Translations under genes and position numbers: made by a program
The notes under the pieces: model-generated
Seen by the model: only the letters and a program-made list of their open reading frames with translations
Databases searched by the model: none
What the model was told of the DNA's origin: nothing
In this document: positions 8,124 to 18,130 of the stretch, one piece after another
Layout: every line of letters begins with the position of its first letter
Position numbering within the stretch: the first letter of the stretch is position 1
Assembly: GCF_026343335.1 (NCBI RefSeq)
Contig: NZ_JAPELX010000001.1
Location: 3,658,001 to 3,722,000 of the forward strand
Source of the DNA: Streptomyces sp. NBC_00078
GTDB taxonomy: Bacteria; Actinomycetota; Actinomycetes; Streptomycetales; Streptomycetaceae
DNA: 64,000 nucleotides
Direction of reading: 5' to 3'

Positions 8124-9041
8124 ATGTCACCCCGGCTCGACGCATCGCACACCCAGGAGGCGACGTCGACTCCCCCTCCGGAACATCTGGATCCCATCGA
8201 GAGCATCGAGAGCGACGACCCAGACGCGCTTGCCGGGCTTGCGGGTCTTCCGGAGATCCCCCCGTTCGACGAAGTGGGACCGGTGGACGCCCGAGCGCTG
8301 TCCAAGACCCTCTTCGAGCGGCTGGAGTCTCTTGAGGAAGGCACGTACGAGTACTCGTACGTGCGGAACACGCTCGTCGAACTGAACCTCGCCCTGGTCA
8401 AGTTCGCCGCCTCCCGCTTCCGCTCGCGCAGCGAGCCGATGGAGGACATCATCCAGGTCGGCACGATCGGCCTGATCAAGGCCATCGACCGGTTCGAACT
8501 CGCACGCGGGGTGGAGTTCCCCACGTTCGCGATGCCAACCATCGTCGGTGAGATCAAGCGCTTCTTCCGTGACACCTCGTGGTCCGTGCGCGTGCCGCGC
8601 AGGCTGCAGGAGCTCCGGCTCGACCTGGCCAAGGCCGGCGACGAGCTGGCCCAGAAGCTCGACCGGGCGCCCACCGTGGCGGAACTCGCTGAGCGCCTCG
8701 ACCTCTCCAGGGACGAGGTCGTCGAGGGCATGGCGGCGTCGAACGCGTACACCGCCTCGTCGCTGGACGCCCAGCCCGAGGAGGACGACGCCGAGGGCGC
8801 GCTCGCGGACCGGATCGGGTACGAGGACCACGGGCTCGAAGGCATCGAGTACGTGGAGTCGCTGAAGCCGCTGATCGCCGAACTGCCGCCGCGGGACCGG
8901 AAGATCCTCTCGCTGCGCTTCGTCGCGGGTATGACCCAGTCGGAGATAGGCGACGAGCTCGGCATCTCGCAGATGCACGTGTCGCGGCTGCTGTCGCGGA
9001 CGCTGGTGCGATTGCGCAAGGGACTGACGGTCGAGGAGTGA
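8124..9041 (+). CDS. sigI: SigB/SigF-family RNA polymerase sigma factor
   Basis: 305 residues from an ATG at 8124 with GGAGG five bases upstream; in-frame ATGs at 8100 and 8112 are less favoured. Region 2 is clear (VEFPTFAMPTIVGEIKRFFRD then SVRVPRRLQELR), region 3 follows (APTVAELAERLDLSRDEV), and region 4 ends the protein (LPPRDRKILSLRFVAGMTQSEIGDELGISQMHVSRLLSR). This is the SigB/SigF general-stress branch controlled by partner switching; in S. coelicolor SigI is linked to osmotic stress. It is divergent from its presumed regulators ArsI and PrsI. A strong hairpin follows the gene. Confidence 0.87.
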   Translation: MSPRLDASHTQEATSTPPPEHLDPIESIESDDPDALAGLAGLPEIPPFDEVGPVDARALSKTLFERLESLEEGTYEYSYVRNTLVELNLALVKFAASRFRSRSEPMEDIIQVGTIGLIKAIDRFELARGVEFPTFAMPTIVGEIKRFFRDTSWSVRVPRRLQELRLDLAKAGDELAQKLDRAPTVAELAERLDLSRDEVVEGMAASNAYTASSLDAQPEEDDAEGALADRIGYEDHGLEGIEYVESLKPLIAELPPRDRKILSLRFVAGMTQSEIGDELGISQMHVSRLLSRTLVRLRKGLTVEE

Positions 9042-9096
9042 CACCTCCCTGGTGGGGCAGCCCCTCGTGGGACGCCTCCCTCGTGGGACGCGTTTT

Positions 9097-9139
9097 CTGA
9101 GCGCGGCGCCGCCCGGAATGCCGGGCGCGCCGCGCTCAG
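9097..9139 (+). terminator. strong hairpin after the sigma gene
   Basis: CTGAGCGCGGCG-CCGCCCGG, loop AATG, then CCGGGCG-CGCCGCGCTCAG: a near-perfect 19-base stem with one bulge, 55 bases after the stop. No T-run, as is common in Streptomyces. A short direct repeat (CCTCGTGGGACGC, twice) precedes it. Confidence 0.75.
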
Positions 9140-9291
9140 CCGCGTCCGGACTGCCGGCGTGCTGTGCTCAGCCGCGTACTGGGTTACCCGCAGAAACCCT
9201 TTCCCCAGAGGTTTCCATCCCTCACTATGGGCCCCCGTACTCACCGGTAGGCCAGGACTCCGGCGGGCGCAGGGCGCAAGGAGGCGGGTGG

Positions 9292-10866
9292 ATGGCTCGG
9301 GTCGACGGGACCGACAAAGGTGTCGAGACCGGGGGCGGCCGGGGGTCTGGGGGTATCCCCCAGAAAGCGGTGTATGCGGACGCGCCCGACGCGCGGCTGA
9401 CCGAACTGCTGCGCACCAGCTCCGCCACCGTCTATCCGGCCCTGCAGGAACTCCGCGCCCGCCACCAGCCGGGCGTCCTCGCCTATGCCCGGCTGTGCAC
9501 GGCGAGCGAGTCCGCCGCACGGCAGCTGGCCGCGCAGGCCTTCACCCTGGCCGCCCGGCAGACCGCGCGCGGCACCGAGCCCCTTGTCCCGCTGCGGCTT
9601 CAACTCCTGCTGCTGACCGGGCGGCTGGCCGCGTCCTGGGCGGGCGACGAGCGGGCCGGCGGCCTCGACCCCGGTCTGCTGCTGGTCCTGAGCACGGGGG
9701 GCGCCGCCGGCCGCGTACCGCCCATGCTCACCGCCTTCCAGTCGCTGCCCTCGCGCGTCCAGGGTCTGGTCTGGTACGGCGTCGTTGCGCGGGAGACGGA
9801 CGACAGGACAGCCGGCTTTCTGGGCCTGACCCGCGAGGACGTGAGCCACGAGAGGGCGTCCGCACTGCAGGCCATGGGCCAGGCCTGTCTGCGGGCCCGC
9901 CTCGCCGCCTCGGACGACCCGAGCTGCGGCAACTTCGGCCGGCTCATCGCGGAGTCCGTGCGCCCGGACAGCCCGCGCGAGAGCGCCGACCTGCACGCCC
10001 ACGTGGCCCGGTGCCCGCACTGCACCACGGCCTACGCGGAGCTGTCGGCCCTGCGGGACTCCCCGCGCACCGTGCTGGCCGAGGGGCTGCTGCCCTGGGC
10101 GGGCACTGCGTACGTCACGCGTGAGGCACCGCGCCCAGGGGCCCTCGCGGACGTGTCGGCCTGGCCGCCCTCGCGCCGCTACCTGCTGGCCTCGGTGGCC
10201 CTCGGCGTCGCCCTGACTCCCCTGCTCGTGTTCCTGCTCACGCAGGGCGGTTCGTCGTCCTCCCCGTCCCCGCAGGCGGCGGGCGCCCTCAGCACACCGC
10301 CGGGCCGGCCACAGGTCACGGTCACGGCGACGGTCTCGCCCACACCGTCCCCCTCGGCGACCGCCGAGTCGCCGGCCCCGACGAGGAGTTCCTCCCCCTC
10401 CGGCAGGCCGTCGGCGTCGCCGCGCCCCTCGCCCGCTCCGACCCACGCCCCGACCCACGCCCCGAACGGCGCCTACGCCCAGGTCGTGAACGTCGCCACC
10501 GGCTTCTGCCTGGACATCCGCGACGGCGACCTGGAGAACGGCACGGACGTGGTGACGGCACCCTGCTCCTCGTCCCGCACACAGCGCTGGCGCGTCGACT
10601 CCGCGCGCGGGGTCGTCCAGTCCTCCGCCGATCCCGGCTTCTGCCTGGACAGCCGCGGTGACGTGGACAAGGGCGCGGGCATCTGGGACTGCGGCTCGGT
10701 CGACGGCGACAACGGCCAGAACCTGAGATTCACCGTCGACACCGACGGAGTGATCCGCCCCGCGATCGCCGTCGAGACCGCCCTCACTCCGTACGACGGC
10801 GACGGGGTGGCACTGCGTCCACTGAGCGGGGGCGGACAGCAGAGGTGGCGGGCCGGGGCTGTCTGA
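9292..10866 (+). CDS. membrane protein with zinc-finger-like anti-sigma motif and ricin-type lectin domain
   Basis: 524 residues from an ATG with GGAGG seven bases upstream. The N-terminal half (about 40-230) is helical and resembles ECF sigma regions in tone (YARLCTASESAARQLAAQAF; LPSRVQGLVWYGVVARE). Around 240-250 a motif H-x3-C-x2-C (HVARCPHC) matches the zinc-binding core of zf-HC2 anti-sigma factors. A membrane helix follows (YLLASVALGVALTPLLVFLL), then a Ser/Pro/Thr linker and a C-terminal beta-trefoil (about 400-524) with FCLDIRDG and repeated QRW motifs typical of ricin lectins. A likely job is sensing cell-wall sugars outside and signalling inside; this is inference. It lies just downstream of the sigma module. 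Confidence 0.72.
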   Translation: MARVDGTDKGVETGGGRGSGGIPQKAVYADAPDARLTELLRTSSATVYPALQELRARHQPGVLAYARLCTASESAARQLAAQAFTLAARQTARGTEPLVPLRLQLLLLTGRLAASWAGDERAGGLDPGLLLVLSTGGAAGRVPPMLTAFQSLPSRVQGLVWYGVVARETDDRTAGFLGLTREDVSHERASALQAMGQACLRARLAASDDPSCGNFGRLIAESVRPDSPRESADLHAHVARCPHCTTAYAELSALRDSPRTVLAEGLLPWAGTAYVTREAPRPGALADVSAWPPSRRYLLASVALGVALTPLLVFLLTQGGSSSSPSPQAAGALSTPPGRPQVTVTATVSPTPSPSATAESPAPTRSSSPSGRPSASPRPSPAPTHAPTHAPNGAYAQVVNVATGFCLDIRDGDLENGTDVVTAPCSSSRTQRWRVDSARGVVQSSADPGFCLDSRGDVDKGAGIWDCGSVDGDNGQNLRFTVDTDGVIRPAIAVETALTPYDGDGVALRPLSGGGQQRWRAGAV

Positions 10867-10920
10867 TCGCCTCCTGGCTGCCGTCCATTGCCCTCTGATC
10901 GCCGTCTGACTGCCGTCTGG

Positions 10921-12090
10921 TCAGGCCTGTTGTACGCCTCGGCGCCACACGGCGGTGACCAGGGGCACTCCCGGCCGGTAGGCGAGGTGTACGTGGCTCG
11001 GGGCGTCGAGGGTGATGAGGTCCGCGTAGGCGCCGGGCGTCAGCCGGCCGATGTCGTCGCGGCGCAGGGCCCGCGCTCCGCCCGCGGTGGCCGACCAGAG
11101 CGCCTCGTCGGGGGTCATCCCCATGTCGCGTACCGCGAGGGCGATGCAGAAGGGGACCGAGGAGGTGAAGGACGAGCCCGGGTTGCAGTCGGTGGAGAGG
11201 GCGACGGTGACGCCGGCGTCGAGGAGACGGCGGGCGTCCGGCCACTCGGCGCGGGTGGAGAACTCGGCGCCGGGGAGGAGCGTGGCGACGGTGTTGCCGT
11301 TCGCCAGGGCGTCGATGTCCGCGTCGGTGAGATGGGTGCAGTGGTCGGCGCTGGCCGCGTCGAGTTCGACGGCCAGTTGCACGCCGGGGCCGTAGGAGAG
11401 CTGGTTGGCGTGGACGCGCGGGTGCAGGCCCTTGGCCTTGCCTGCGGTGAGGATCGTGCGGGCCTGGTCGCCGTCGAAGGCGCCCTTCTCGCAGAACACG
11501 TCGATCCAACGGGCGTACGGTGCGCAGGCGTCGAGCATCTCGCCGGTGACGAGGGCGACGTAGGCGGCGGGGTCGTCGGAGTAGTCCGGGGAGACGATGT
11601 GGGCGCCGAGGTAGGTGACCTCGTCGGTGTGCGCGGCGGCGATGCGCAGGGCGCGGGACTCGTCGGCGACGGTGAGGCCGTAGCCGGACTTGGTCTCGAA
11701 GGTGGTGGTGCCCTGGCGGAGGGCCTCGGCGAGGTAGCGGGTGAGGTTGGCCTCCAGCGCCTCGTCGCTCGCGGCCCGGGTGGCGGCGACCGTGGTGCGG
11801 ATGCCGCCCGCCGTGTACGACCGCCCGGACATACGGGCGTTGAACTCCTGCGTCCGGTCGCCCGCGAAGACCAGGTGCGAGTGGGAGTCGACGAAGCCCG
11901 GGACGACCGCCCGGCCGCCGGCGTCGACGCGGTTGTCAGTGGCGGGTGCTTTGCTTGATTCACCGGTCCACGCGATGCGGTCGCCGTCGATGACGAGCGC
12001 CGCGTCCTGGATCAGTCCGAGGGGACCGTCACCGAGGGAGGGGTCGTTGGTGACCAGCGTGGCGATGTTGGTGATGACGGTGCTGCTCAT
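10921..12090 (-). CDS. hutI: imidazolonepropionase
   Basis: 389 residues from the ATG at 12090 with GAGGACGCC upstream. HutI hydrolyses 4-imidazolone-5-propionate to N-formimidoyl-L-glutamate, step three of histidine degradation. Amidohydrolase metal ligands are visible: [13 protein letters not shown] near residue 65, HANQL and DHCTHL in the middle, and [13 protein letters not shown] late; [12 protein letters not shown] is a family signature. It is the last gene of the operon hutU - amidohydrolase - hutF - hutI, 26 bases after hutF. It converges with the lectin gene, with only about 54 bases between. Confidence 0.92.
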   Translation of the reverse strand: MSSTVITNIATLVTNDPSLGDGPLGLIQDAALVIDGDRIAWTGESSKAPATDNRVDAGGRAVVPGFVDSHSHLVFAGDRTQEFNARMSGRSYTAGGIRTTVAATRAASDEALEANLTRYLAEALRQGTTTFETKSGYGLTVADESRALRIAAAHTDEVTYLGAHIVSPDYSDDPAAYVALVTGEMLDACAPYARWIDVFCEKGAFDGDQARTILTAGKAKGLHPRVHANQLSYGPGVQLAVELDAASADHCTHLTDADIDALANGNTVATLLPGAEFSTRAEWPDARRLLDAGVTVALSTDCNPGSSFTSSVPFCIALAVRDMGMTPDEALWSATAGGARALRRDDIGRLTPGAYADLITLDAPSHVHLAYRPGVPLVTAVWRRGVQQA

Positions 12091-12116
12091 GGCGTCCTCA
12101 GGGATGACGGTGGGTT

Positions 12117-13469
12117 TCAGGCTCGCAGCGCTTCGACGGCGTCCGCGAGCGCTGTCGGCACATCCGGTACGAGTGTGTGGGCGCCGTCCCGCACGACGTG
12201 CCGGCCGCCCACGACCGTATGGCGCACGTCCGCCGCTGAGGCCGCGAATACCGCCGTCTCCGCGCCGAGTCGCGGCAGCGGCCCGGCCGTCCTGACCGAG
12301 TCGAGCGCGATCGTCGTGAAGTCGGCGAGCGCGCCCGGTTCCAGGACGCCCGCTCCTTCCCAGCCCAGGGCTGCATGGCCGTCCGCCGAAGCCGCGCGCA
12401 GGAGTGCCGCGGCGGTCCAGTGACCGCGGGTGCGGGTGCGCAGGCGCTCGTTGAGCTCCATCGCGCGGGCCTCTTCGAACAGGTCGATGACGGCGTGGCT
12501 GTCGGATCCGAGGGAGAGCGGGGAGCCTGCCTTCTGCAGGGCGACGGCCGGGCCGATGCCGTCCGCGAGGTCCCGCTCGGTCGTCGGGCACATGCAGGTG
12601 CCGGTGCCGGAGCCGCCGATGAGCGCGATGTCCTCGTTCGTGAGGTGCGTGTTGTGGACGCCGGTGGTGCGGGGCCCGAGCACGCCGTGCTCGGAGAGGA
12701 GCTGCGTGGGCGTGCAGCCGTGGGCGGCCCGGCAGGCGTCGTTCTCGGCGGTCTGCTCGGACAGGTGCACATGCAGCGGTGCCCGCCGCTCCTCGGCCCA
12801 GCGTGCCACGGTCGCCAACTGGCCGGCGGGCACGGCCCGTACGGAGTGGATGGCCGCCCCGATCCGTGCGTGATCCCGTTCCTTGAGAACTGAACAGCGT
12901 TCGGCCCAGGCCTCCGCGCTGCCGTCGGAGAAGCGCAGCTGGTGGGTGTTGGGCGCCTCGCCGCTGCGCTCGTTCAGGATTCCGGCCGCGAGATAGGCGG
13001 TGTCGAGGAGGGTGATGCGGATGCCGGCGTCGGCGGCGGCCTCGATGAGCGCTTCGCCCATCGCGTTGGGGTCGGCGTAGGGGGTGCCGCCGGGGGCGTG
13101 GTGGACGTAGTGGAACTCGCCGACGCTCGTCACGCCCGCCAGCGCCATCTCGGCGTACACGGCGACGGCGAGTGCGTGATAGGTCTCCGGGGTCAGCGTG
13201 TCGGCGACCGAGTACATGACCTCGCGCCAGGTCCAGAAGGTGCCGGAGCCGACCTGGACGGTGGAGCGCAGGGCGCGGTGGAAGGCGTGCGAGTGGGCGT
13301 TCGCCAGCCCCGGGAGGGTCAGGCCGCGCAGGATCTCGGCGCCGGGGGGCGGGGTGGGCGCGTCCGTGCGGACGGCGGCGATGCGGCCGTCCGCCACCTC
13401 CAGCGCCACGCCGGGCTCGACGTGGGTGTCGAGCCAGGCGTGCTCCAGCCAATACGTCCGCGTGGTCAC
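12117..13469 (-). CDS. hutF: formimidoylglutamate deiminase
   Basis: 450 residues from a GTG at 13469 that overlaps the preceding stop by four bases. HutF removes ammonia from N-formimidoyl-L-glutamate to give N-formyl-L-glutamate. Metal-binding residues include the N-terminal NAHSHAFHR, the central HVHLSEQ, and [27 protein letters not shown] is a HutF signature. Its presence means the five-step hut route through formylglutamate, so a deformylase (HutG activity) is needed; no classical hutG is in the window, but an M20 hydrolase is coupled directly upstream. Length is normal. Confidence 0.9.
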   Translation of the reverse strand: MTTRTYWLEHAWLDTHVEPGVALEVADGRIAAVRTDAPTPPPGAEILRGLTLPGLANAHSHAFHRALRSTVQVGSGTFWTWREVMYSVADTLTPETYHALAVAVYAEMALAGVTSVGEFHYVHHAPGGTPYADPNAMGEALIEAAADAGIRITLLDTAYLAAGILNERSGEAPNTHQLRFSDGSAEAWAERCSVLKERDHARIGAAIHSVRAVPAGQLATVARWAEERRAPLHVHLSEQTAENDACRAAHGCTPTQLLSEHGVLGPRTTGVHNTHLTNEDIALIGGSGTGTCMCPTTERDLADGIGPAVALQKAGSPLSLGSDSHAVIDLFEEARAMELNERLRTRTRGHWTAAALLRAASADGHAALGWEGAGVLEPGALADFTTIALDSVRTAGPLPRLGAETAVFAASAADVRHTVVGGRHVVRDGAHTLVPDVPTALADAVEALRA

Positions 13470-14860
13470 CTGCAGGCCAGCCCTTCCAGTACGTCGGCGA
13501 GTGCGAGCACCCCGGCCACGCAGTCGTCCTCGGCGGCGAACTCGGCCGGGGAGTGCGAGACACCCGTGGGGTTGCGCACGAACAGCATGGCGGTCGGGAT
13601 GCTCCCGGAGAGGATTCCGGCGTCGTGTCCCGCACCGGTACCCAGGACGGGGACCGTGAGGCCGGTGTCCTTGCCCAGGACGCGGGCCAGTTCGTCCCGC
13701 AGGGCATGGTCGAACTCGACGACCGGCGTGAAGGACTCACGGACGACGTCGAGGTCGACGCCGTGTGCGGCGGCGTACTCGCGGGCGGCCCGCTCGACAC
13801 CGCCGACCACCTGGTCGAGGCTCTCCTGGTCGGCGGCGCGGGAGTCGAGCCAGCCGCGGACCAGCGAGGGGATGGCGTTGACGCCGTTCGGTTCGACGGC
13901 GATCTTGCCGAAGGTGGCGACGGCTCCGGCGAGTTCGGCCTCGCGACGGGCGGCGAGGACCGTCTCGGCGTACGACAGCATGGGGTCGCGGCGGTCCACG
14001 AGCCGGGTCGTGCCGGCGTGGTTGGCCTCGCCCCGGAAGTCGAACCGCCAACGCCCGTGCGGCCAGATGGCACTGGCGATGCCGACCTGGTCGCCGGACA
14101 GGTCGAGCGCCCGCCCCTGTTCGACGTGCAGCTCGACGAAGGCACCGATGCGTCCGAGGCGCTCCGGGTCCGCCCCGATGGCGTCGGGGTCGTAGCCGGC
14201 GGCCTCCATGGCCCTGGGCAGCGTGATGCCGTCACCGTCCGTCAGCCGGTGCGCCTGCTCGACGGTCAGCTGCCCGGAGGTGAGCCGCGACCCGACACAG
14301 GCCAGTCCGAACCTGGCGCCCTCCTCGTCACCGAAGTTGACGATGGCGAGGGGCTTGTCGAACTGCGCTTTCCTGCTGCGCAGTTCATCGAGCGCGGCGA
14401 AGGAGGAGACGACGCCGAGGGGCCCGTCGAAGGCGCCTCCGTCGGGCACGGAGTCGAGATGCGACCCCGTGACGACGGCGTCCCCGGCGCCCGGATCGCC
14501 GAGCCAGGCCCACTGGTTCCCGTTCCGGTCGACCTCGTGGCTCAGCCCGCGTGCCTCGGCCTGCTCCCTGAACCAGGCCCGGCACTCGGCATCGGCCCCG
14601 GTCCAGGCGAAGCGACGGTAGCCGCGGGAGTCGGGGTGCCGCCCGATGGGCCGCAGCTCACGCCACATGGAGTGGAACGAGCCGCCACCAGGCTGTGAAC
14701 CGCGAGGCTGTGGGCAGTCGTTCCGCGGGGCGGACCGGGTGGGCACAGCCGCACCCGCACCCGCTCCTGCACCCGCACCCGCTCCCGCTCCCGCTCCCGG
14801 CGAGGAGACCGCAGTCCCCACCGGACGGCTGCCGCCCCGCTCATCTTCCGGAAGGATCAC
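13466..14860 (-). CDS. M20-family allantoate/N-carbamoyl amidohydrolase of the hut operon
   Basis: Catalytic core from about residue 65: [19 protein letters not shown] (metal His/Asp), [11 protein letters not shown] (catalytic Glu), ELHVEQG, and [10 protein letters not shown], all standard for the allantoate amidohydrolase/hydantoinase branch of M20. The GTG at 14860 overlaps the hutU stop and has GAGGG nine bases upstream. This start adds 64 residues that include an Ala-Gly repeat encoded by a hexamer-repeat tract (about 14744-14805). An ATG at 14668 would give the usual ~400 residues but has no ribosome site. Its operon place suggests it deformylates N-formylglutamate in place of HutG; this is inference. 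Confidence 0.82.
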   Translation of the reverse strand: MILPEDERGGSRPVGTAVSSPGAGAGAGAGAGAGAGAAVPTRSAPRNDCPQPRGSQPGGGSFHSMWRELRPIGRHPDSRGYRRFAWTGADAECRAWFREQAEARGLSHEVDRNGNQWAWLGDPGAGDAVVTGSHLDSVPDGGAFDGPLGVVSSFAALDELRSRKAQFDKPLAIVNFGDEEGARFGLACVGSRLTSGQLTVEQAHRLTDGDGITLPRAMEAAGYDPDAIGADPERLGRIGAFVELHVEQGRALDLSGDQVGIASAIWPHGRWRFDFRGEANHAGTTRLVDRRDPMLSYAETVLAARREAELAGAVATFGKIAVEPNGVNAIPSLVRGWLDSRAADQESLDQVVGGVERAAREYAAAHGVDLDVVRESFTPVVEFDHALRDELARVLGKDTGLTVPVLGTGAGHDAGILSGSIPTAMLFVRNPTGVSHSPAEFAAEDDCVAGVLALADVLEGLACR

Positions 14861-16521
14861 GCGTCGTCACCCTCGCGCATGGGAATCCGCACACCCCGCT
14901 CCTCGGCAACCGACTCCGCGATGTCGTACCCGGCGTCGACGTGCCGGATGACACCCATGCCGGGGTCGTTCGTGAGCACGCGGCGGATCTTCTCGCCGGC
15001 GAGCTTGGTTCCGTCGGCGACGGAGACCTGCCCGGCGTGGATGGACCGCCCCATGCCGACGCCACCGCCATGGTGGATGGAGACCCAGGACGCACCGGAC
15101 GCCACGTTGACCATGGCGTTCAGCAGCGGCCAGTCGGCGATCGCGTCGGAGCCGTCGAGCATGGCCTCGGTCTCGCGGTAGGGGGACGCCACGGAACCGC
15201 AGTCGAGGTGGTCACGCCCGATGGCCAGCGGAGCCGCCAGCTCACCGCTCGCGACCATGTCGTTGAAGCGCTCGCCGGCCTTGTCCCGCTCGCCGTAGCC
15301 GAGCCAGCAGATACGGGCGGGCAGGCCCTGGAAGTGGACGCGCTCCCCCGCCATCTTGATCCAGCGGTGCAGGGACTCGTTCTCCGGGAAGAGGTCGAGG
15401 AGGGCCTTGTCGGTCTTGGTGATGTCGGAGGCCTCGCCGGACAGGGCCGCCCAGCGGAAGGGGCCCTTGCCCTCGCAGAACAGCGGCCGGATGTAGGCGG
15501 GGACGAAGCCCGGGAAGGCGAACGCCCGCTCGTACCCGGCGAGTTGGGCCTCGCCGCGGATCGAGTTGCCGTAGTCGAAGACCTCCGCGCCGGCGTCCAT
15601 GAAGCCGACCATCGCCTCGACGTGCCTGGCCATGGACTCACGGGCACGGGTGGTGAAGCCGGCCGGGTCCTTGGCCGCGGCGTCCGCCATGTCGTCGAAG
15701 TCGACGCCCACGGGCAGGTAGGACAGCGGGTCGTGGGCGGAGGTCTGGTCGGTGACGATGTCGATGGGGGCGCTCTCGGCGAGCATGCGCGGCAGCAGCT
15801 CGGCGGCGTTGCCCAGCAGGCCGATGGAGAGCGGGCGGCGGGCGTCACGGGCCTCGACGGCGAGCTGGAGGGCGTGCTCCAGGCTGTCGGCCTTCACGTC
15901 CAGGTAGCGGTGCTCGATGCGGCGCTCGATCGCGCGCGGGTCGACGTCGACGCAGATCGCGACGCCGTCGTTCATGGTGACGGCGAGGGGCTGGGCGCCG
16001 CCCATGCCGCCGAGGCCGGCGGTGAGGGTGATGGTGCCCGCGAGCGTCCCGTTGAACTTCTTCGCGGCGACGGCGGCGAAGGTCTCGTAGGTGCCCTGGA
16101 GGATGCCCTGGGTGCCGATGTAGATCCAGGAGCCGGCGGTCATCTGCCCGTACATGGTCAAGCCGAGGGCCTCCAGACGGCGGAACTCCTCCCAGTTGGC
16201 CCAGTCGCCGACGAGGTTGGAGTTGGCGATCAGCACGCGCGGGGCCCACTCGTGGGTCTGCATCACGCCGACCGGGCGGCCGGACTGGACGAGCATGGTC
16301 TCGTCCTGCTTCAGCCCCTTCAGCGTCCGCACCATCGCGTCGAAGGAGCGCCAGTCGCGGGCCGCCTTGCCCGTGCCGCCGTAGACGACGAGCTTGTCGG
16401 GGTGCTCGGCGACCTCCGGGTCGAGGTTGTTCTGCAGCATCCGGAGGGCGGCTTCCTGCTGCCATCCCAGGGCGCTCAGTTCCGTACCGCGCGACGCTCG
16501 TACGGGGCGGGGTCCTGACAT
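14857..16521 (-). CDS. hutU: urocanate hydratase
   Basis: 554 residues, the standard size. HutU adds water to urocanate, giving imidazolonepropionate, with tightly bound NAD used as electrophile. Visible signatures: [12 protein letters not shown] near the start, [20 protein letters not shown], the NAD-binding [23 protein letters not shown], and the late [19 protein letters not shown]. Ribosome site GGAGG seven bases before the ATG. First gene of the operon; the promoter is TTGACT-N17-CAAGAT immediately upstream, on a dyad shared with the divergent promoter. Confidence 0.95.
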   Translation of the reverse strand: MSGPRPVRASRGTELSALGWQQEAALRMLQNNLDPEVAEHPDKLVVYGGTGKAARDWRSFDAMVRTLKGLKQDETMLVQSGRPVGVMQTHEWAPRVLIANSNLVGDWANWEEFRRLEALGLTMYGQMTAGSWIYIGTQGILQGTYETFAAVAAKKFNGTLAGTITLTAGLGGMGGAQPLAVTMNDGVAICVDVDPRAIERRIEHRYLDVKADSLEHALQLAVEARDARRPLSIGLLGNAAELLPRMLAESAPIDIVTDQTSAHDPLSYLPVGVDFDDMADAAAKDPAGFTTRARESMARHVEAMVGFMDAGAEVFDYGNSIRGEAQLAGYERAFAFPGFVPAYIRPLFCEGKGPFRWAALSGEASDITKTDKALLDLFPENESLHRWIKMAGERVHFQGLPARICWLGYGERDKAGERFNDMVASGELAAPLAIGRDHLDCGSVASPYRETEAMLDGSDAIADWPLLNAMVNVASGASWVSIHHGGGVGMGRSIHAGQVSVADGTKLAGEKIRRVLTNDPGMGVIRHVDAGYDIAESVAEERGVRIPMREGDDA

Positions 16522-16559
16522 GGTCTGCCTCCTAGCGGAATGTTGCCATCGTTATTCAC

Positions 16560-16591
16560 ATCTTGACTCTCTGAATAGAGCTAGTCAATAC
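16560..16591. promoter_or_regulatory. fully overlapping divergent promoters on a dyad (hutU / decarboxylase)
   Basis: Minus strand: -35 TTGACT (16588-16583), 17-base spacer, -10 CAAGAT (16565-16560), reading into hutU. Plus strand: -35 TTGACT (16563-16568), 17-base spacer, -10 CAATAC (16586-16591), reading toward the decarboxylase gene. The two -35 boxes form the arms of an inverted repeat, with an inner CTCT-GAAT-AGAG. Each -10 overlaps the other promoter's -35, so the two cannot be occupied at once. A related sequence lies at 23601-23617. Confidence 0.7.
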
Positions 16592-16692
16592 ATGGGTGAG
16601 CCAGCGGGGGCGGGCCGTGGGTGTTTGGCTGGATGTACTGGATGGGCCGGCCGGACGGAATCGGGGCCGGCGGCGAGATCACGGGGGACGCG

Positions 16693-18072
16693 ATGGACAG
16701 CGGCAAGGACAGCCGGGTGAGCGGCACCGACAGGACGGCCCGGCGCGACGAGGCGGTGCGGGCCGCCGTGGAACAGGGACTGCTGGGGCCCGGCACCCCC
16801 CTTGTGGGACTGCTGGACGTCGTCGGCATACGGGAGTCGGCTACGGAACTGCGCGCGGCGTTCGACGCGGTCGTGGCGCCCGGCACACCGGTGCTGCACG
16901 CCTTCGCGGTGAAGGCGAACCCGCTGGTGCCGGTCTTGCGGCTGCTGCACGAGGAGGGCATCGGCGCCGAGGTGGCGAGCCCGGGCGAGCTGGCGCTGGC
17001 GCGGGCGGCGGGGGTGCCGCCGAACCGCACGGTGCTGGACTCGCCCGCGAAGACACCGGCCGAGCTGCGCGAGGCGCTGGCGCTGGGCATCGCCGTCAAC
17101 GCGGACAACCCGCAGGAGCTTCAGCGCATCGACGCCCTGATGCGGTCGGCCACGAGCCGCTCCCCGCTCGGGATCCGGGTGAATCCGCAGGTCGGCGGGG
17201 GTTCCATCGTGGCGACCTCGACCGCCACGCCGACCTCGAAGTTCGGGGTGGCGCTGCGGGACGAGGGGGCGCGGGAGTGGGTCGTACGGGCGTATGCGGA
17301 CCGCCCGTGGCTGACCCGGCTGCACGCGCACACCGGGTCCCAGGGCATTCCGCTCTCGCTGATGGCGCAGGGCGTGGCCGAGACGTACGCGCTCGCGGAG
17401 GAGATCAACCGGAGGATCGGACGGCCGCAGATCGACACCCTCGACATCGGCGGCGGGCTGCCGGTGAACTTCGGCTCGGACGAGACGACCCCGACGTACG
17501 CGCAGTACGCGCGGCTGCTGAGCGAGGCGGTGCCGGGTCTGTTCGGCGGCCGGTACGGACTGGTCACCGAGTTCGGTCGGTCGCTGCTGGCCAAGCACGG
17601 GACCGTGGTGGCCCGGGTGGAGTACGCCAAGAGCGCGGGCGGGCGGGCGGTCGCGGTCACCCACGCGGGCGTGCAGGTGGCGACGCGGACGGTGTACGCG
17701 CCGGGGTCCTGGCCGCTCAGGATCGCCGCGTACGACGGCAAGGGACGGCCCAAGGAGGGGCCCCGGGTGGTGCAGGACGTCGCCGGCCCCGCCTGCTTCG
17801 CGGGCGACCTGCTGGCCGAGGCGCGCGCGCTGCCGCTGCTGGAGCAGGGGGACTACGCGGCGGCGCTGGACACGGGGGCGTACTACTTCGCGCACCATTA
17901 CGCGTACAACTCCCTTGCCCGGCCCGGCATCCACGGCTTCGCACCGGACGGGTCCGGGGGCGTGGCCTTCGCGACCGTACGGGAGCCGCAGAGCGTCGAC
18001 GAGATCGTGGCCGAGTCGGGAGGGGCGCACGCGGGCTCGCTCGCCACCCTCCGCGCTCCTGACCACCGTTGA
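16693..18072 (+). CDS. PLP-dependent decarboxylase, DAP/Orn/Arg decarboxylase family
   Basis: 459 residues from the ATG at 16693 (GGGGG before it); a GTG at 16621 is possible. A fold-type III PLP enzyme: the Schiff-base lysine is in HAFAVKANPLVP (about residue 75), His in LHAHTGSQG, the phosphate loop in DTLDIGGGLPVNFG, and a late GPACFAGDLLAE replaces the usual G-P-x-C-E-S-x-D motif. A normal LysA has a C-E-S-(G/A)-D active-site loop, so substrate specificity may differ. It is transcribed away from hutU from an overlapping promoter; a role in amino-acid turnover connected with the hut genes is possible but unproven. Confidence 0.78.
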   Translation: MDSGKDSRVSGTDRTARRDEAVRAAVEQGLLGPGTPLVGLLDVVGIRESATELRAAFDAVVAPGTPVLHAFAVKANPLVPVLRLLHEEGIGAEVASPGELALARAAGVPPNRTVLDSPAKTPAELREALALGIAVNADNPQELQRIDALMRSATSRSPLGIRVNPQVGGGSIVATSTATPTSKFGVALRDEGAREWVVRAYADRPWLTRLHAHTGSQGIPLSLMAQGVAETYALAEEINRRIGRPQIDTLDIGGGLPVNFGSDETTPTYAQYARLLSEAVPGLFGGRYGLVTEFGRSLLAKHGTVVARVEYAKSAGGRAVAVTHAGVQVATRTVYAPGSWPLRIAAYDGKGRPKEGPRVVQDVAGPACFAGDLLAEARALPLLEQGDYAAALDTGAYYFAHHYAYNSLARPGIHGFAPDGSGGVAFATVREPQSVDEIVAESGGAHAGSLATLRAPDHR

Positions 18073-18089
18073 CGCACCTCGGCCCATGT

Positions 18090-18130
18090 GGTGGGTCAAC
18101 TGCTTCGAAATCAAGGCAAGTTGACCCACC
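18090..18130. repeat. 12-base perfect inverted repeat
   Basis: GGTGGGTCAACT (18090-18101) and AGTTGACCCACC (18119-18130) are perfect complements around a 17-base spacer, just after the decarboxylase stop. The large loop and lack of a T-run make it either a weak terminator or a regulator site for the roadblock operon that starts at 18241. Confidence 0.6.

Noticed and set aside
12117..14235. Minus-strand frame reading through hutF and the amidohydrolase into hutI
   Set aside because: Only its last third is hutI; the upstream part is out of frame with hutF, shows shadow composition, and hutI has its own ATG and ribosome site.
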